A stretch of DNA of 64,000 nt from Fidelibacterota bacterium (GTDB lineage: Bacteria > Fidelibacterota > Marinisomatia > SCGC-AAA003-L08 > JACNLC01), in NCBI GenBank assembly GCA_013204025.1, contig JABMOW010000107.1, positions 62,001-126,000 on the forward strand, read 5' to 3'. Positions 1-8,922 of this stretch are shown here, in pieces; the stretch's first letter is position 1; each line of letters starts with the position of its first letter. Under the pieces are notes generated by a model. The model ran no database searches and was not told where the DNA came from. It saw only the letters and a list, made by a program, of their open reading frames with translations. The translations under genes were made by a program, and so were the position numbers.

Positions 1-211
1 GCCGATCAGACTCAATGCAGCGATCCAGAAAATCGGCTGAATCCTGTAGAGATCGATGTGTGTCCCAATGCATGTACTTTGTAACATCAGGATCAGAAGC
101 GTAATTAAAAATGGATTGTGCGTCTTTTTGTGTGGGTAACCGCAACAACAGATTGTCAGATTGGATGACGGGGTGTGAGTCGATCACTTCCTGTAAGCGC
201 TCAGGGGTCAT
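1..211 (-). CDS. GNAT-family N-acetyltransferase, N-terminal part (runs off the left edge)
   Basis: Reverse-strand translation MTPERLQEVIDSHPVIQSDNLLLRLPTQKDAQSIFNYASDPDVTKYMHWDTHRSLQDSADFLDRC resembles the RimJ/RimL-type GNAT N-terminus; its start overlaps the stop of the upstream glutaredoxin by about 4 bp. Confidence 0.7.
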   Translation of the reverse strand, partial: MTPERLQEVIDSHPVIQSDNLLLRLPTQKDAQSIFNYASDPDVTKYMHWDTHRSLQDSADFLDRCIESDR

Positions 212-459
212 TGCGATTGAACCAGTTCGTCTAACTTTCCGCTTTGGTTTAATGCAAATAAGTTGTCAAATCCCCCGATGGGTTTGTCATTGATGACGAT
301 TTGAGGGACGGACCGCCCGCCGGTGATTTTTTCCAGTTCATCTCGAGACATTTCCAACTCTTCAATGTTTATTACATCAAATTTAAGTCCCTTTTCTTCC
401 AGTACTCGTTTTGCCCGTTGACACCAGGGGCACCAATTTGTGGTATACATTTTGATCAT
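208..459 (-). CDS. grxC: Glutaredoxin (GrxC-like)
   Basis: 83 aa with CPWC active site, SVPQI and GGFDNL motifs typical of glutaredoxin 3. Confidence 0.9.
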   Translation of the reverse strand: MIKMYTTNWCPWCQRAKRVLEEKGLKFDVINIEELEMSRDELEKITGGRSVPQIVINDKPIGGFDNLFALNQSGKLDELVQSQ

Positions 460-605
460 ATTTATTCCTTAATTTGAGACGAAATTTACAGAAGGTTCAT
501 CGTCTCCCGCGAAAAATTCAAGTTGGCAGCAGGAGATTCGTATTAACTTCAACCGTCACTAAAATATCAAATTGATCAAATATCAAAACACTTGAAGGAA
601 TGATA

Positions 606-1061
606 ATGTTATTAAAACCCGGAGAAAATGCCCCTGCATTTATCCTACCCGATGCGGACGGAAACGACGTTTCTCTCACTGATTTCGCAGGCAAAAAAGT
701 AGTATTGTGGTTTTTCCCCAAAGCAAGTACGCCCGGCTGAACCGTTGAAGGACAGGGATTCCGTGATGAATTCCAAACATTCGAAAAACAAAATGTACAC
801 ATTATCGGTGTATCAGCAGACCCGCCTGCCAAACAAAAAAAATTCGCTGAGAAGCAGAATTTTCAATACCCCATGCTCTGCGATGAATCCCATGAAATGC
901 TTGAATCCTATGGCGCTTGGGGATTAAAAAAATTCATGGGCAGGGAATACATGGGCATCAACCGGATTAGCTATGTGATTGATGAAGGTGGTAAGATTGA
1001 ACACGTTTTCGAAAAAGTGAACACCAAAACTCACGCACAGGATGTATTGGTGCTACTATAA
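606..1061 (+). CDS. prxU: Selenocysteine-containing peroxiredoxin (Bcp/PrxU-like), UGA at 738-740 read as Sec
   Basis: One frame (ATG 606 to TAA 1059-1061) with a single internal [132 protein letters not shown]... The TGA falls at the peroxidatic Cys of the TPGC-T motif; the in-window Cys homologue (4840-5355) has YFYPKDDTPRCTKEACGIRD there. Confidence 0.8.
756..774 (+). promoter_or_regulatory. Candidate bacterial SECIS hairpin
   Basis: GGATTC-CGTGAT-GAATTCC: 6 bp stem with one bulged T, 6-nt loop CGTGAT with G in loop position 2; loop starts about 21 nt after the TGA. Confidence 0.5.
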
Positions 1062-1115
1062 AACGAGTTGATCTAAAAGCAGTGTAATGAGCTCAAGCAA
1101 ACCAATTGAAAATTC

Positions 1116-2933
1116 TCAATTTCGAATGCACACTCCAATTCTCAGGCTTTGGTTTTGCGCATTAACTGGTGCAAAGACATTGGTGAATCCATGATAATAT
1201 TGGATATCCAGAGACAATAGAGAGCCCATGGGTATCCGTAGATTGGCAAAGAGTCCTGCATCTTCGTAATTCCCATTGAAATCATGTTGCCAATCCGATC
1301 CTGAAATAGATGCGGTCGCTGATTGACATTCGCCATCTGGATCGCAAATCGTTGTCTCGCTGTCAATGGTCAGAAGATAACCCAATTCGGCCCCCAGTAG
1401 TAATTGAGACAAACCGACCGTTAACGGTTTTGCCAAATACGCCCGAAAATAATTCAGATGAAAGTCAATGGAAATGGTGTTGTCAAAAAAATAATCCATG
1501 TCCTTCATTGCAAATCCAAACCGTGCGAACCTGAACCCGGTGACTAGATTCGTTCTTTCAAAAAGATTGGATACTTCTACGCCAATATCAAATCCGGGTA
1601 ATGAAGAATACGCGCTTTTGTTAGATTGATACCACAGATTGGACATTAGATAACTTCCAAACCAAGACACATTGTCCTTCCCCATAAAAGACAACAATTT
1701 CTGTGGATTATTTAATGATAAGGCAACTTCCTTATAATATGTTCCATTACGGGGGCTGAATACTTCAGATGACGATTCCAGGGCATAATTATAGCGGATA
1801 TTGAAGTATTCGGACATTTTTAAAAAAGAAGGATCTTCGGTTAATATGGAAAACAGGCTAAACAACCCGGCGAGATTATATCCGTATCCGGAAGTATAAA
1901 TGTCAACTTGACCATCAGTATCGATCATATGACCTTTTCTGACAAAGAATGCATTCATTATTCCTATCTCGCTTCCCTGATACAAGGTTACCGATTCGTC
2001 AGCGGACCCACTCATAATGTGCCTTTTAATATTTATATCACCCAAACCATTCTGATATTGGTGGCGCCACACTTCATCATCGTCTTGAAACAACTCCACA
2101 AGCAAGTCACCAGCTTCATGTGCATAAGAGAGGCTTAACAGGTTTTTGCCCTTTGCAGATTTTAATTCCAATATTCCTGAAATTCCAAAACGTGCAAATC
2201 GGGGGGACGGATCACTCTGCAAATCATCAAAAAACATTATATCGCCTCCAATATTGGATTGACTATATCCTACTGAAGGAATCAAATTTAATGATATTCC
2301 CGAAGTTCTGTAATGCTTTAGTAGTAATGGAAATGATACCAGGTATCCCCAATCGTAAAAATCATTATCAGAAGCGCTCTGTCCTGCTTCCGTATCAATA
2401 AGAATCTGTTTAGCCTTTTTATCAGTTCGACCGACGGCGATCATCAGTGGTATGCGCGTGAATTTCATCCCCACAGAATAACTGGTGGCAGTGACTCCCA
2501 TTTCAAAATTGTACACTCCGATAATATTTCCATATTCGTCTGTTCGAGTCTGTTCACCCAAATCCAGAATTGTTTCATGTTTTGAAAAAGAGAAGAATAA
2601 GTTCGATTTTTTAAACCGTATCCCCGCAGTTTCAACCTTGTTATCCAAAACAAGATTGCTTGCCAGGCTTGGCAACCAGGCGGTGTTATATTTAGACTTT
2701 TGATATGACACTCCCAAAGGCAATGCCGGATTAGCAGGATTGTAATAACTGGAGTAAATATCATAAGACGGTAGGCTAACCCCAATTCCACCCATGGCAT
2801 TCATGGTTGGGGAGGGCGCGATGAGTAGAAATATTGCACCAGCTTCTCCCACGGCAAATAGTGGTTTAAGTAAAAACGTACCGGCAACGATGAATAATAA
2901 AAACGAATGTTGCGAATTTCTGAACATGACCAC
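1116..2933 (-). CDS. Predicted outer-membrane beta-barrel protein (PorV/UPF0164-like N-terminus)
   Basis: 605 aa, N-terminal hydrophobic segment, 'APSPTMNAMGGIGVSLPSYDIYSSYYNPA' motif followed by alternating beta-strand-like sequence and an aromatic-poor C-terminus. Confidence 0.5.
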   Translation of the reverse strand: MVMFRNSQHSFLLFIVAGTFLLKPLFAVGEAGAIFLLIAPSPTMNAMGGIGVSLPSYDIYSSYYNPANPALPLGVSYQKSKYNTAWLPSLASNLVLDNKVETAGIRFKKSNLFFSFSKHETILDLGEQTRTDEYGNIIGVYNFEMGVTATSYSVGMKFTRIPLMIAVGRTDKKAKQILIDTEAGQSASDNDFYDWGYLVSFPLLLKHYRTSGISLNLIPSVGYSQSNIGGDIMFFDDLQSDPSPRFARFGISGILELKSAKGKNLLSLSYAHEAGDLLVELFQDDDEVWRHQYQNGLGDINIKRHIMSGSADESVTLYQGSEIGIMNAFFVRKGHMIDTDGQVDIYTSGYGYNLAGLFSLFSILTEDPSFLKMSEYFNIRYNYALESSSEVFSPRNGTYYKEVALSLNNPQKLLSFMGKDNVSWFGSYLMSNLWYQSNKSAYSSLPGFDIGVEVSNLFERTNLVTGFRFARFGFAMKDMDYFFDNTISIDFHLNYFRAYLAKPLTVGLSQLLLGAELGYLLTIDSETTICDPDGECQSATASISGSDWQHDFNGNYEDAGLFANLRIPMGSLLSLDIQYYHGFTNVFAPVNAQNQSLRIGVCIRN

Positions 2934-3012
2934 CTCACACTAAATATTAATAAATATAATAAATTCCTTATTAATAATCTATCGTTTGGTATATTGAATA
3001 TCAAATAGATTT

Positions 3013-4002
3013 TTGAATCAACAGGGGGAGTCTGATAAATTCAGCACCATTTTACAGGAATTTAATTTGCTCCTCATCATAATCAAACGGCTCTTTCACG
3101 GTATTCCCGTCATTCTGGGAGTCATTACTATTTCGTTCATTCTCATGTACGTGGCGCCCGGTGATCCTGTATTGGCGCTGGTGGGTGATTATTACGATGA
3201 TGCCACACTGGACAATCTTCGCCATCAACTGGGGTTGGACCGTCCTCTTCCCGTGCAGTACGGGATTTACCTTCAACGCATTGCTACCGGAGATTTGGGC
3301 ACATCGTTTGTTACGGGTCGTCCGGTTTGGGATGATCTGGCGGAGAAATTTCCATACACGCTTCAACTGGCGTTGGCGGCCATGCTCATCGCTATCATTA
3401 CAGGCGTACTTTTGGGTGTATTTTCTGCATTGAAAAAAAACACGGTTTGGGACAAATTATCCATTGTGTTGTCGCTCGCCGGAGTATCAGCGCCCGTATT
3501 CTGGGTAGCGCTTTTGTTGATCCTTTGGGTGGGTGTATATCTGCAATGGCTGCCACCCACGGGATACGGAGGACTGAAATTTCTTGTCTTACCCGCTATC
3601 GCATTGGGGGCACGATCCATGGCGATGCTCACCCGATTGACCCGCGCCTTTATGCTGGACACTATGAACGAAGATTACATTACCACAGCACGGGCAAAAG
3701 GTCTCTCTGAAAGAATGGTCATCTTTAAACATGCCTTCAGGAATATGGCCATCCCTCTTATCACCATCATCGGTCTGGACTTCGGTAGTTATGTATCCGG
3801 TGCAGTACTTACAGAATCCGTGTTTGGCTGGCCCGGTGTAGGACGGTTTGCGCTGAACGCCATCATGAAACGAGATTTTCCCGCAATCCAGGGAAGCGTA
3901 CTGTTTATGGCTGTGGTCTTTGTAATGATCAATATTCTGGTGGATATTCTTTATGCGTGGGTTGATCCACGGATTCGGGAAAGGATCACCAATGCGAAAT
4001 AA
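3013..4002 (+). CDS. dppB: ABC transporter permease, DppB/OppB family
   Basis: MYVAPGDPV...LGLDRPLPVQY...GDLGTS and the C-terminal permease loop (DYITTARAKGLSERMVIFKHAFRNM) typical of dipeptide permeases. Confidence 0.9.
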   Translation: MNQQGESDKFSTILQEFNLLLIIIKRLFHGIPVILGVITISFILMYVAPGDPVLALVGDYYDDATLDNLRHQLGLDRPLPVQYGIYLQRIATGDLGTSFVTGRPVWDDLAEKFPYTLQLALAAMLIAIITGVLLGVFSALKKNTVWDKLSIVLSLAGVSAPVFWVALLLILWVGVYLQWLPPTGYGGLKFLVLPAIALGARSMAMLTRLTRAFMLDTMNEDYITTARAKGLSERMVIFKHAFRNMAIPLITIIGLDFGSYVSGAVLTESVFGWPGVGRFALNAIMKRDFPAIQGSVLFMAVVFVMINILVDILYAWVDPRIRERITNAK

Positions 4003-4828
4003 ACGATGGATTCGAGAGCCCTTCGTTATTACCGGAGTATTCATGGTTATCGGATTATGCCTGGCGGCTGCACTGGCTCCGCTGTTTGCCTCTCCCACGG
4101 CACAGAATCTGTCAGCGCGATTATCCGATCCGGGGGCAGGTTTATTTTTACTGGGCAGTGATCATTTCGGACGGGATCTCTTAGCACGGATCGTCTGGGG
4201 CGCTCGGATTTCGTTAAGAGTGGGGATCATCGCCAGTAGTATTTCATTAGTGATCGGTGTTCTTCTGGGAACGATAGCAGGATATTTCGGTGGGAAGATC
4301 GATTCCCTGATCATGCGTCTCACCGATGTGATGATGGGATTTCCACCGTTGTTATTTTTGATCGCCATTGCTGCTGCGTTTGAACCCGGCATTAATACCG
4401 CCATGCTCGCCATCGGATTGGTTTCATGGCCTTCAATGGCACGACTAACCCGCGGTCAGGTTATGACTATTATGTCCCGAGAGTACGTCCTTGCCGGAAC
4501 TGCCATGGGATATTCTCACATCCGGTTGATGGCAAACCACGTGTTACCCAACTGTATTGCGCCTTTGCTGGTGGCATTTTCATTGGGGATATCCGGTGCC
4601 ATCATGGCGGAAGCCAGCCTGTCATTTCTTGGCTTGGGGGTTCAACCTCCCGACGCAAGTTGGGGGGTAATGATCAACGAAGGCAAAGATTTTCTACGCG
4701 TCGCTCCATGGATTTCCATCTTCCCTGGGATCGCCATTGCCCTTGCTGTTTTAGGTTTCAACTTGCTAGGCGAGGGCTTGAGAGATGCGCTGGATGTGAG
4801 ATCAGAATTAAAAATTAAAAATCAATAA
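3992..4828 (+). CDS. dppC: ABC transporter permease, DppC/OppC family
   Basis: LLGSDHFGRDLLARIVWGARISL...VLAGTAMGYSHIRLMANHVLPN motif; likely start ATG 3992, overlapping the end of dppB. Confidence 0.9.
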   Translation: MRNKRWIREPFVITGVFMVIGLCLAAALAPLFASPTAQNLSARLSDPGAGLFLLGSDHFGRDLLARIVWGARISLRVGIIASSISLVIGVLLGTIAGYFGGKIDSLIMRLTDVMMGFPPLLFLIAIAAAFEPGINTAMLAIGLVSWPSMARLTRGQVMTIMSREYVLAGTAMGYSHIRLMANHVLPNCIAPLLVAFSLGISGAIMAEASLSFLGLGVQPPDASWGVMINEGKDFLRVAPWISIFPGIAIALAVLGFNLLGEGLRDALDVRSELKIKNQ

Positions 4829-4839
4829 TGAAAAAAACA

Positions 4840-5355
4840 TCATTTATTCTCTGAAAAATCTTTCAACACATCACGGGCATGGCTCACCACATCCACCTTG
4901 TCATAGATTTTAATCAACTTTCCATCTTTATCGATCAGAAACGTTTTTCTACTGGGGAAGAAAAATCCTTTCGTACCATAAAGCTTTGACACCGATTTAT
5001 CCGTGTCAGTCAGCAGGTGAAATGGAATCCCATGCTTCAATATAAAATCCTGGTGACTTTCAGCATCGTCATAACTGATACCCAAAACCACAATATCATT
5101 TTCATCAAACAAACCATAAGAGTCTCGAATACCGCAGGCTTCTTTGGTACACCTGGGCGTATCATCCTTGGGATAAAAATAGACGACAACCCGTTGACCT
5201 CGATAATCTGATAAGGTATGGAGAGAATCGTTTTCATCAGGCAGCGTAAAATCTGGAGCCAGATTACCCACCACAAGATCGGACGCTGACAGTAGATTAA
5301 ATCCAAACACGATCGCTCCTAATATTAAAAATTTCTTCATTAATTGTATATCCAT
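4840..5355 (-). CDS. bcp: Peroxiredoxin (Bcp-type, Cys form) with N-terminal signal peptide
   Basis: MKKFLILGAIVFGFNLLSAS signal; VVYFYPKDDTPRCTKEACGIRD active site. Confidence 0.9.
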   Translation of the reverse strand: MDIQLMKKFLILGAIVFGFNLLSASDLVVGNLAPDFTLPDENDSLHTLSDYRGQRVVVYFYPKDDTPRCTKEACGIRDSYGLFDENDIVVLGISYDDAESHQDFILKHGIPFHLLTDTDKSVSKLYGTKGFFFPSRKTFLIDKDGKLIKIYDKVDVVSHARDVLKDFSENK

Positions 5356-5444
5356 TTATTTATTACTCATTTCTCTTACGTTTTTCAATGGAATTTACAG
5401 ACGTAATCAATTCACTCGGAAATGGTTCAGTAATTATAAATTTC

Positions 5445-7004
5445 TCAAACCACATATTTTTTTGCCATCGTCCGGTACCGCCTGACTTGAACTTCAATCC
5501 ATTCCTTTGGATGTTTCAATTCTTCAGCCATGATTTCAGCAACAGTCATGGCCATCTCCACACTTGCTCTGGCATCCAGTAGCAGCATTCGAGTCCGGCG
5601 CGAGAGAAAATCCTCAACAGTTCGAGCCATTTCATGCCGGACCGCCCAAATGATTTCACCTATGCAGATATCAAAGTCCGGATGAATAGGCTGTCCCCAT
5701 TCTGTCTGCGAATTCAGCAAATCGGATATGGCGGGTGCGTCACAGCCATAGTGTGCGAGGCTGTCAAATTTTTCCGGATGAAGGTGATAACCATGTAATT
5801 GTAAGTCCACCGTGACACAGGGGCGGTGATCCAGTCGTGCGATGAGGAGCGCCTGATCGATGGTATCTTCTGCCATTTTCCGGTAGGTAGTCCACTTTCC
5901 ACCGGTAATAGTGATAAGACCTGACCGGGAAATGTGTAGTGTATGATCGCGGGAAATAAAGGCCGTGTTGGTCTCGTCCCCGGATTTAACGAGGGGACGC
6001 AACCCCGCAAAAATGCTTAAAACATCTTTCGGCGACGGATCTCGGGTGAGATACCGTGCTGTGTGTTTTAGTAAAAATTCGATTTCTTCCGGCAGGGGCA
6101 ATGGTTCTGCAGCGATTTCTGATACAGGCGTATCGGTAGTGCCCACCAATGTCCGGTGATGCCACGGAATCGCAAACAATACCCGCCCATCGTCAGTATG
6201 CGGTACCATGATGGCGCTGTCACCGGGTAAAAATGATTCATCCAGAACGATGTGAATACCCTGGCTGGGAGCGATCATGGGCGGTGCTTGCGGATTGTCC
6301 ATAACACAGATGGAATCCGTAAACACTCCGGTGGCATTGATCACTGCCCGTGCAGATAATGGGTAGGTTTTCCCGGTCTCCCGATCAGTAGCGATCACCC
6401 CGGTAACCATCTCATCAGTTTTGATCAATTTATCCACCGACACATAATTGAGGGGCGTTCCCCCTTGCTCGTAAATCGTCTGGGCAAGATTAACCGCCAA
6501 CCGTGCATCATCGAACTGTCCATCGTAGTAAAGTGTCCCACCCAGAAGTCCTTCTGTTTCGATAGTGGGCAGATGTTGGATGGTTTCCTCTTTTGAGAGA
6601 TGATGTGATTCCCCGAAACCATGCTTCCCTGCCAGCAGATCGTAAATTTTGAGTCCGATGCCATAGAATGGGCCCTCCCACCAATCGTAGTTAGGCACCA
6701 CAAAAGGCAGGTCGTGTACCAAATGCGGAGCGTTATCCCTAAGGATGCCTCGTTCTTTCAGCGCTTCTAAAACGAGTGCAATATTTCCCTGCTGGAGATA
6801 CCGAACGCCGCCGTGAACCAGTTTGGTGCTCCGACTGGATGTCCCGCACCCGAAGTCGCCACGCTCCAGAAGTAATACATCAAATCCTCTCGATGCTGCA
6901 TCAACGGCCACGCCTAATCCGGTAGCACCACCACCGATAACAATGAAGTCCCAGATTTTTTGAGCGCGAGTCAGACGGACAAGCAATTCGTTACGATTCA
7001 TCAA
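5445..7004 (-). CDS. glpD: FAD-dependent glycerol-3-phosphate dehydrogenase
   Basis: VIGGGATGLGVAVDAASRGFDVLLLERGDFGCGTSSRSTKLVHGGVRYLQQG. Confidence 0.93.
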   Translation of the reverse strand: MMNRNELLVRLTRAQKIWDFIVIGGGATGLGVAVDAASRGFDVLLLERGDFGCGTSSRSTKLVHGGVRYLQQGNIALVLEALKERGILRDNAPHLVHDLPFVVPNYDWWEGPFYGIGLKIYDLLAGKHGFGESHHLSKEETIQHLPTIETEGLLGGTLYYDGQFDDARLAVNLAQTIYEQGGTPLNYVSVDKLIKTDEMVTGVIATDRETGKTYPLSARAVINATGVFTDSICVMDNPQAPPMIAPSQGIHIVLDESFLPGDSAIMVPHTDDGRVLFAIPWHHRTLVGTTDTPVSEIAAEPLPLPEEIEFLLKHTARYLTRDPSPKDVLSIFAGLRPLVKSGDETNTAFISRDHTLHISRSGLITITGGKWTTYRKMAEDTIDQALLIARLDHRPCVTVDLQLHGYHLHPEKFDSLAHYGCDAPAISDLLNSQTEWGQPIHPDFDICIGEIIWAVRHEMARTVEDFLSRRTRMLLLDARASVEMAMTVAEIMAEELKHPKEWIEVQVRRYRTMAKKYVV

Positions 7005-8004
7005 GTATCCTCCTCTTTTTAAACGGTGGAAATGGTAGTGAGGGGAATAATTCTCGCATTTGTGTTATCCAATGTTTCCAGAATATTGGTTTCTTTCGGG
7101 TGAGAAACTGATAGATTGATTCCCCGACTTCCGGTGTTTGAAAATACCCGAATGATTTATGGGAATTTGATTTTTCGTTGAAGGCGTAACGGTTACTGAC
7201 CACTGCATCCTGAACCTGAATGCCTTTCGTATTTTCCTTATAATCACCGGCGAGAGCATAATCAATTGCCACCCGGTCTTCAAGATCGGAGAAATTCAAC
7301 CACGCAGATGTGACATTGTCCGGAGTCTGAACCTCGCGAATTGTTTCGAGCCGTTTTTTTTGTTCAGAGACGATTTTACTGATCACGATAGGGAGACCAA
7401 GCGGAGAGCCGGCGGTTATCCATGTGTCAACGACAACATCGGATGCAGATCGGGTCATCACATCATACGCAACAATACTTCCCATGGAATGAGATAGCAG
7501 CAGAATTTCTTTTTTCCCATGGTTATGCAACGCCTCATTCAGTCTTTTGCGAATGGCAAGTCTGGCAGGGAGTTGATTTTCTCCAACCGTCATGCATTCA
7601 GAGGAATAGTAGCAGTCCAGATCATGAAAATAATGACGAATGATTGAGTCGGTTACAGCGGTGAAGTTAATGGAATAGTCATCATTGAGTAGAAGTTTAT
7701 CCATCTGTTTTTCCAGATAATCCAGTATTTTCCTCCGGATCGGTTTTGGATCAGGCAGCTCATCGGATACCGGAGTCGTGTAGGGTTCGGACAAATATTG
7801 TTCATGATCGATATCCGTTTGATCCGGGTTCAGAGGAAGCGGATGAAGCAAATCCGACCAGTACACCAGTTCAAATTGAAAATCAGGTGGAGGATGTCCG
7901 GCTGCGATGATCCCGTCTGTAATTGATTGTCTCCACCACTGTTCCAGCAGAGGTGGTGATGGTTTGTTGCCGAGCCCGTGGATGCCGATAATAATTTTTT
8001 TCAT
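6991..8004 (-). CDS. Alpha/beta-hydrolase (lipase-like)
   Basis: IIIGIHGLGNKPSP N-terminus and LLSHSMGSIVAYD nucleophile elbow; overlaps the glpD start. Confidence 0.75.
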   Translation of the reverse strand: MKKIIIGIHGLGNKPSPPLLEQWWRQSITDGIIAAGHPPPDFQFELVYWSDLLHPLPLNPDQTDIDHEQYLSEPYTTPVSDELPDPKPIRRKILDYLEKQMDKLLLNDDYSINFTAVTDSIIRHYFHDLDCYYSSECMTVGENQLPARLAIRKRLNEALHNHGKKEILLLSHSMGSIVAYDVMTRSASDVVVDTWITAGSPLGLPIVISKIVSEQKKRLETIREVQTPDNVTSAWLNFSDLEDRVAIDYALAGDYKENTKGIQVQDAVVSNRYAFNEKSNSHKSFGYFQTPEVGESIYQFLTRKKPIFWKHWITQMRELFPSLPFPPFKKRRILDES

Positions 8005-8158
8005 GTGACCTTTTTCGAGATAAACGAATGCGTTTTGCCATCTGACGAATTCAGAATCTCTCTTAATTTACAGCGATTTGATTCTTTTTTTGGCATTTAC
8101 AGTCGTTGTTTGGCTCGGTTTCCTGCCTAAATTTGCACCCATTTGGAAAGGATATAAA

Positions 8159-8503
8159 TTGAAAATTGAACGAATGAACAAGGGTCAATGGGGAAAGGTC
8201 AGAGCGTTTTTTGATCTACAAACCGACGAAGGATTTACCATCAAAGGATTCAAACTTGTTGAAGGTCCCACTGGATATTTTGTGGGATTCCCCAGCCAGA
8301 AAAGCGGTGATGATCAGTACTATGACACGGTCTGGGCTGACCGGGAATTGAAAGATAAAGTTACCCAGATCGCCATGAAAGAATACGGCGGAGATATTAT
8401 GACCGGCGGTTATGAACCACCTGCGAATGCCAAAAGCACATACACAGGTACCGATGCTCCCCCTGCGGACGACACCTATTCTGACGACGATATTCCCTTT
8501 TAA
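8159..8503 (+). CDS. SpoVG-like nucleic-acid-binding protein with SSB-like C-terminal tip
   Basis: KVRAFFDLQTDEGFTIKGFKLVEGPTGYFVGFPSQK...YYDTVWADRELKDKVTQIAMKEY matches the SpoVG pattern; ends ...DDTYSDDDIPF. Start TTG 8159 chosen because GGAAAGG lies about 7 nt upstream; the ORF track extends to 8078. Confidence 0.65.
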   Translation: MKIERMNKGQWGKVRAFFDLQTDEGFTIKGFKLVEGPTGYFVGFPSQKSGDDQYYDTVWADRELKDKVTQIAMKEYGGDIMTGGYEPPANAKSTYTGTDAPPADDTYSDDDIPF

Positions 8504-8506
8504 CGG

Positions 8507-8884
8507 ATGAAAGCCATTCTTTTTGTGGGATTCGGTGGTTTCATCGGCGCGGTTTCCCGTTATCTCACATCCGGAATCGTCACCCGTTTTGTTCAACACG
8601 GATTTCCCTGGGGCACCCTCGTCGTAAATTTTCTGGGGTGTATACTATTGGGGATTTTTACCGGATTTATATTAGAGAAAAATGTTTCGTGGCCACTGCA
8701 TGAATTTTTTGTCATCGGAGTTCTTGGGGGATTCACCACATTTTCCGCCTTCGGCTTGGAAACCTTTCAAATGTTGAAAACGGGTGCATTAGAAACTGCA
8801 GCGGTATATGTGGTTATCAGTTTGGCAACGGGTGTAACCGCCATTGGCATTGGTCTTCTTCTATCCCGAAACCTGATCAACTAG
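8507..8884 (+). CDS. crcB: Fluoride ion channel CrcB/Fluc
   Basis: GGFIGAVSRYLTSG, WGTLVVNFLGCILLG, GVLGGFTTFSAFGLE. Confidence 0.93.
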   Translation: MKAILFVGFGGFIGAVSRYLTSGIVTRFVQHGFPWGTLVVNFLGCILLGIFTGFILEKNVSWPLHEFFVIGVLGGFTTFSAFGLETFQMLKTGALETAAVYVVISLATGVTAIGIGLLLSRNLIN

Positions 8885-8922
8885 GAAGATTTAAACAAAG
8901 CAGTCAGACGATCGATTGATCC

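Noticed and set aside
518-832. 104-aa minus-strand ORF opposite the peroxiredoxin 5' half
   Set aside because: Antisense to clear peroxiredoxin coding sequence; no recognisable domain.
745-927. 60-aa plus ORF starting at TTG 745
   Set aside because: Out of frame with the Prx similarity; the Prx frame is open on both sides of the TGA.
606-1061. Reading the Prx as a pseudogene caused by a nonsense mutation
   Set aside because: Considered. The frame is otherwise intact, the TGA is exactly at the catalytic Cys and a hairpin follows, so Sec recoding is preferred, though a sequencing error cannot be excluded without reads.
3052-4413. Long antisense ORFs opposite dppB/dppC (3052-3366, 3363-3662, 3589-4098, 4162-4413)
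   Set aside because: Overlap well-supported permease genes and resemble no protein family.
8485-8510. Possible fluoride riboswitch before crcB
   Set aside because: crcB follows the SpoVG-like stop by 3 bp; there is no room for, nor sequence resembling, the riboswitch.
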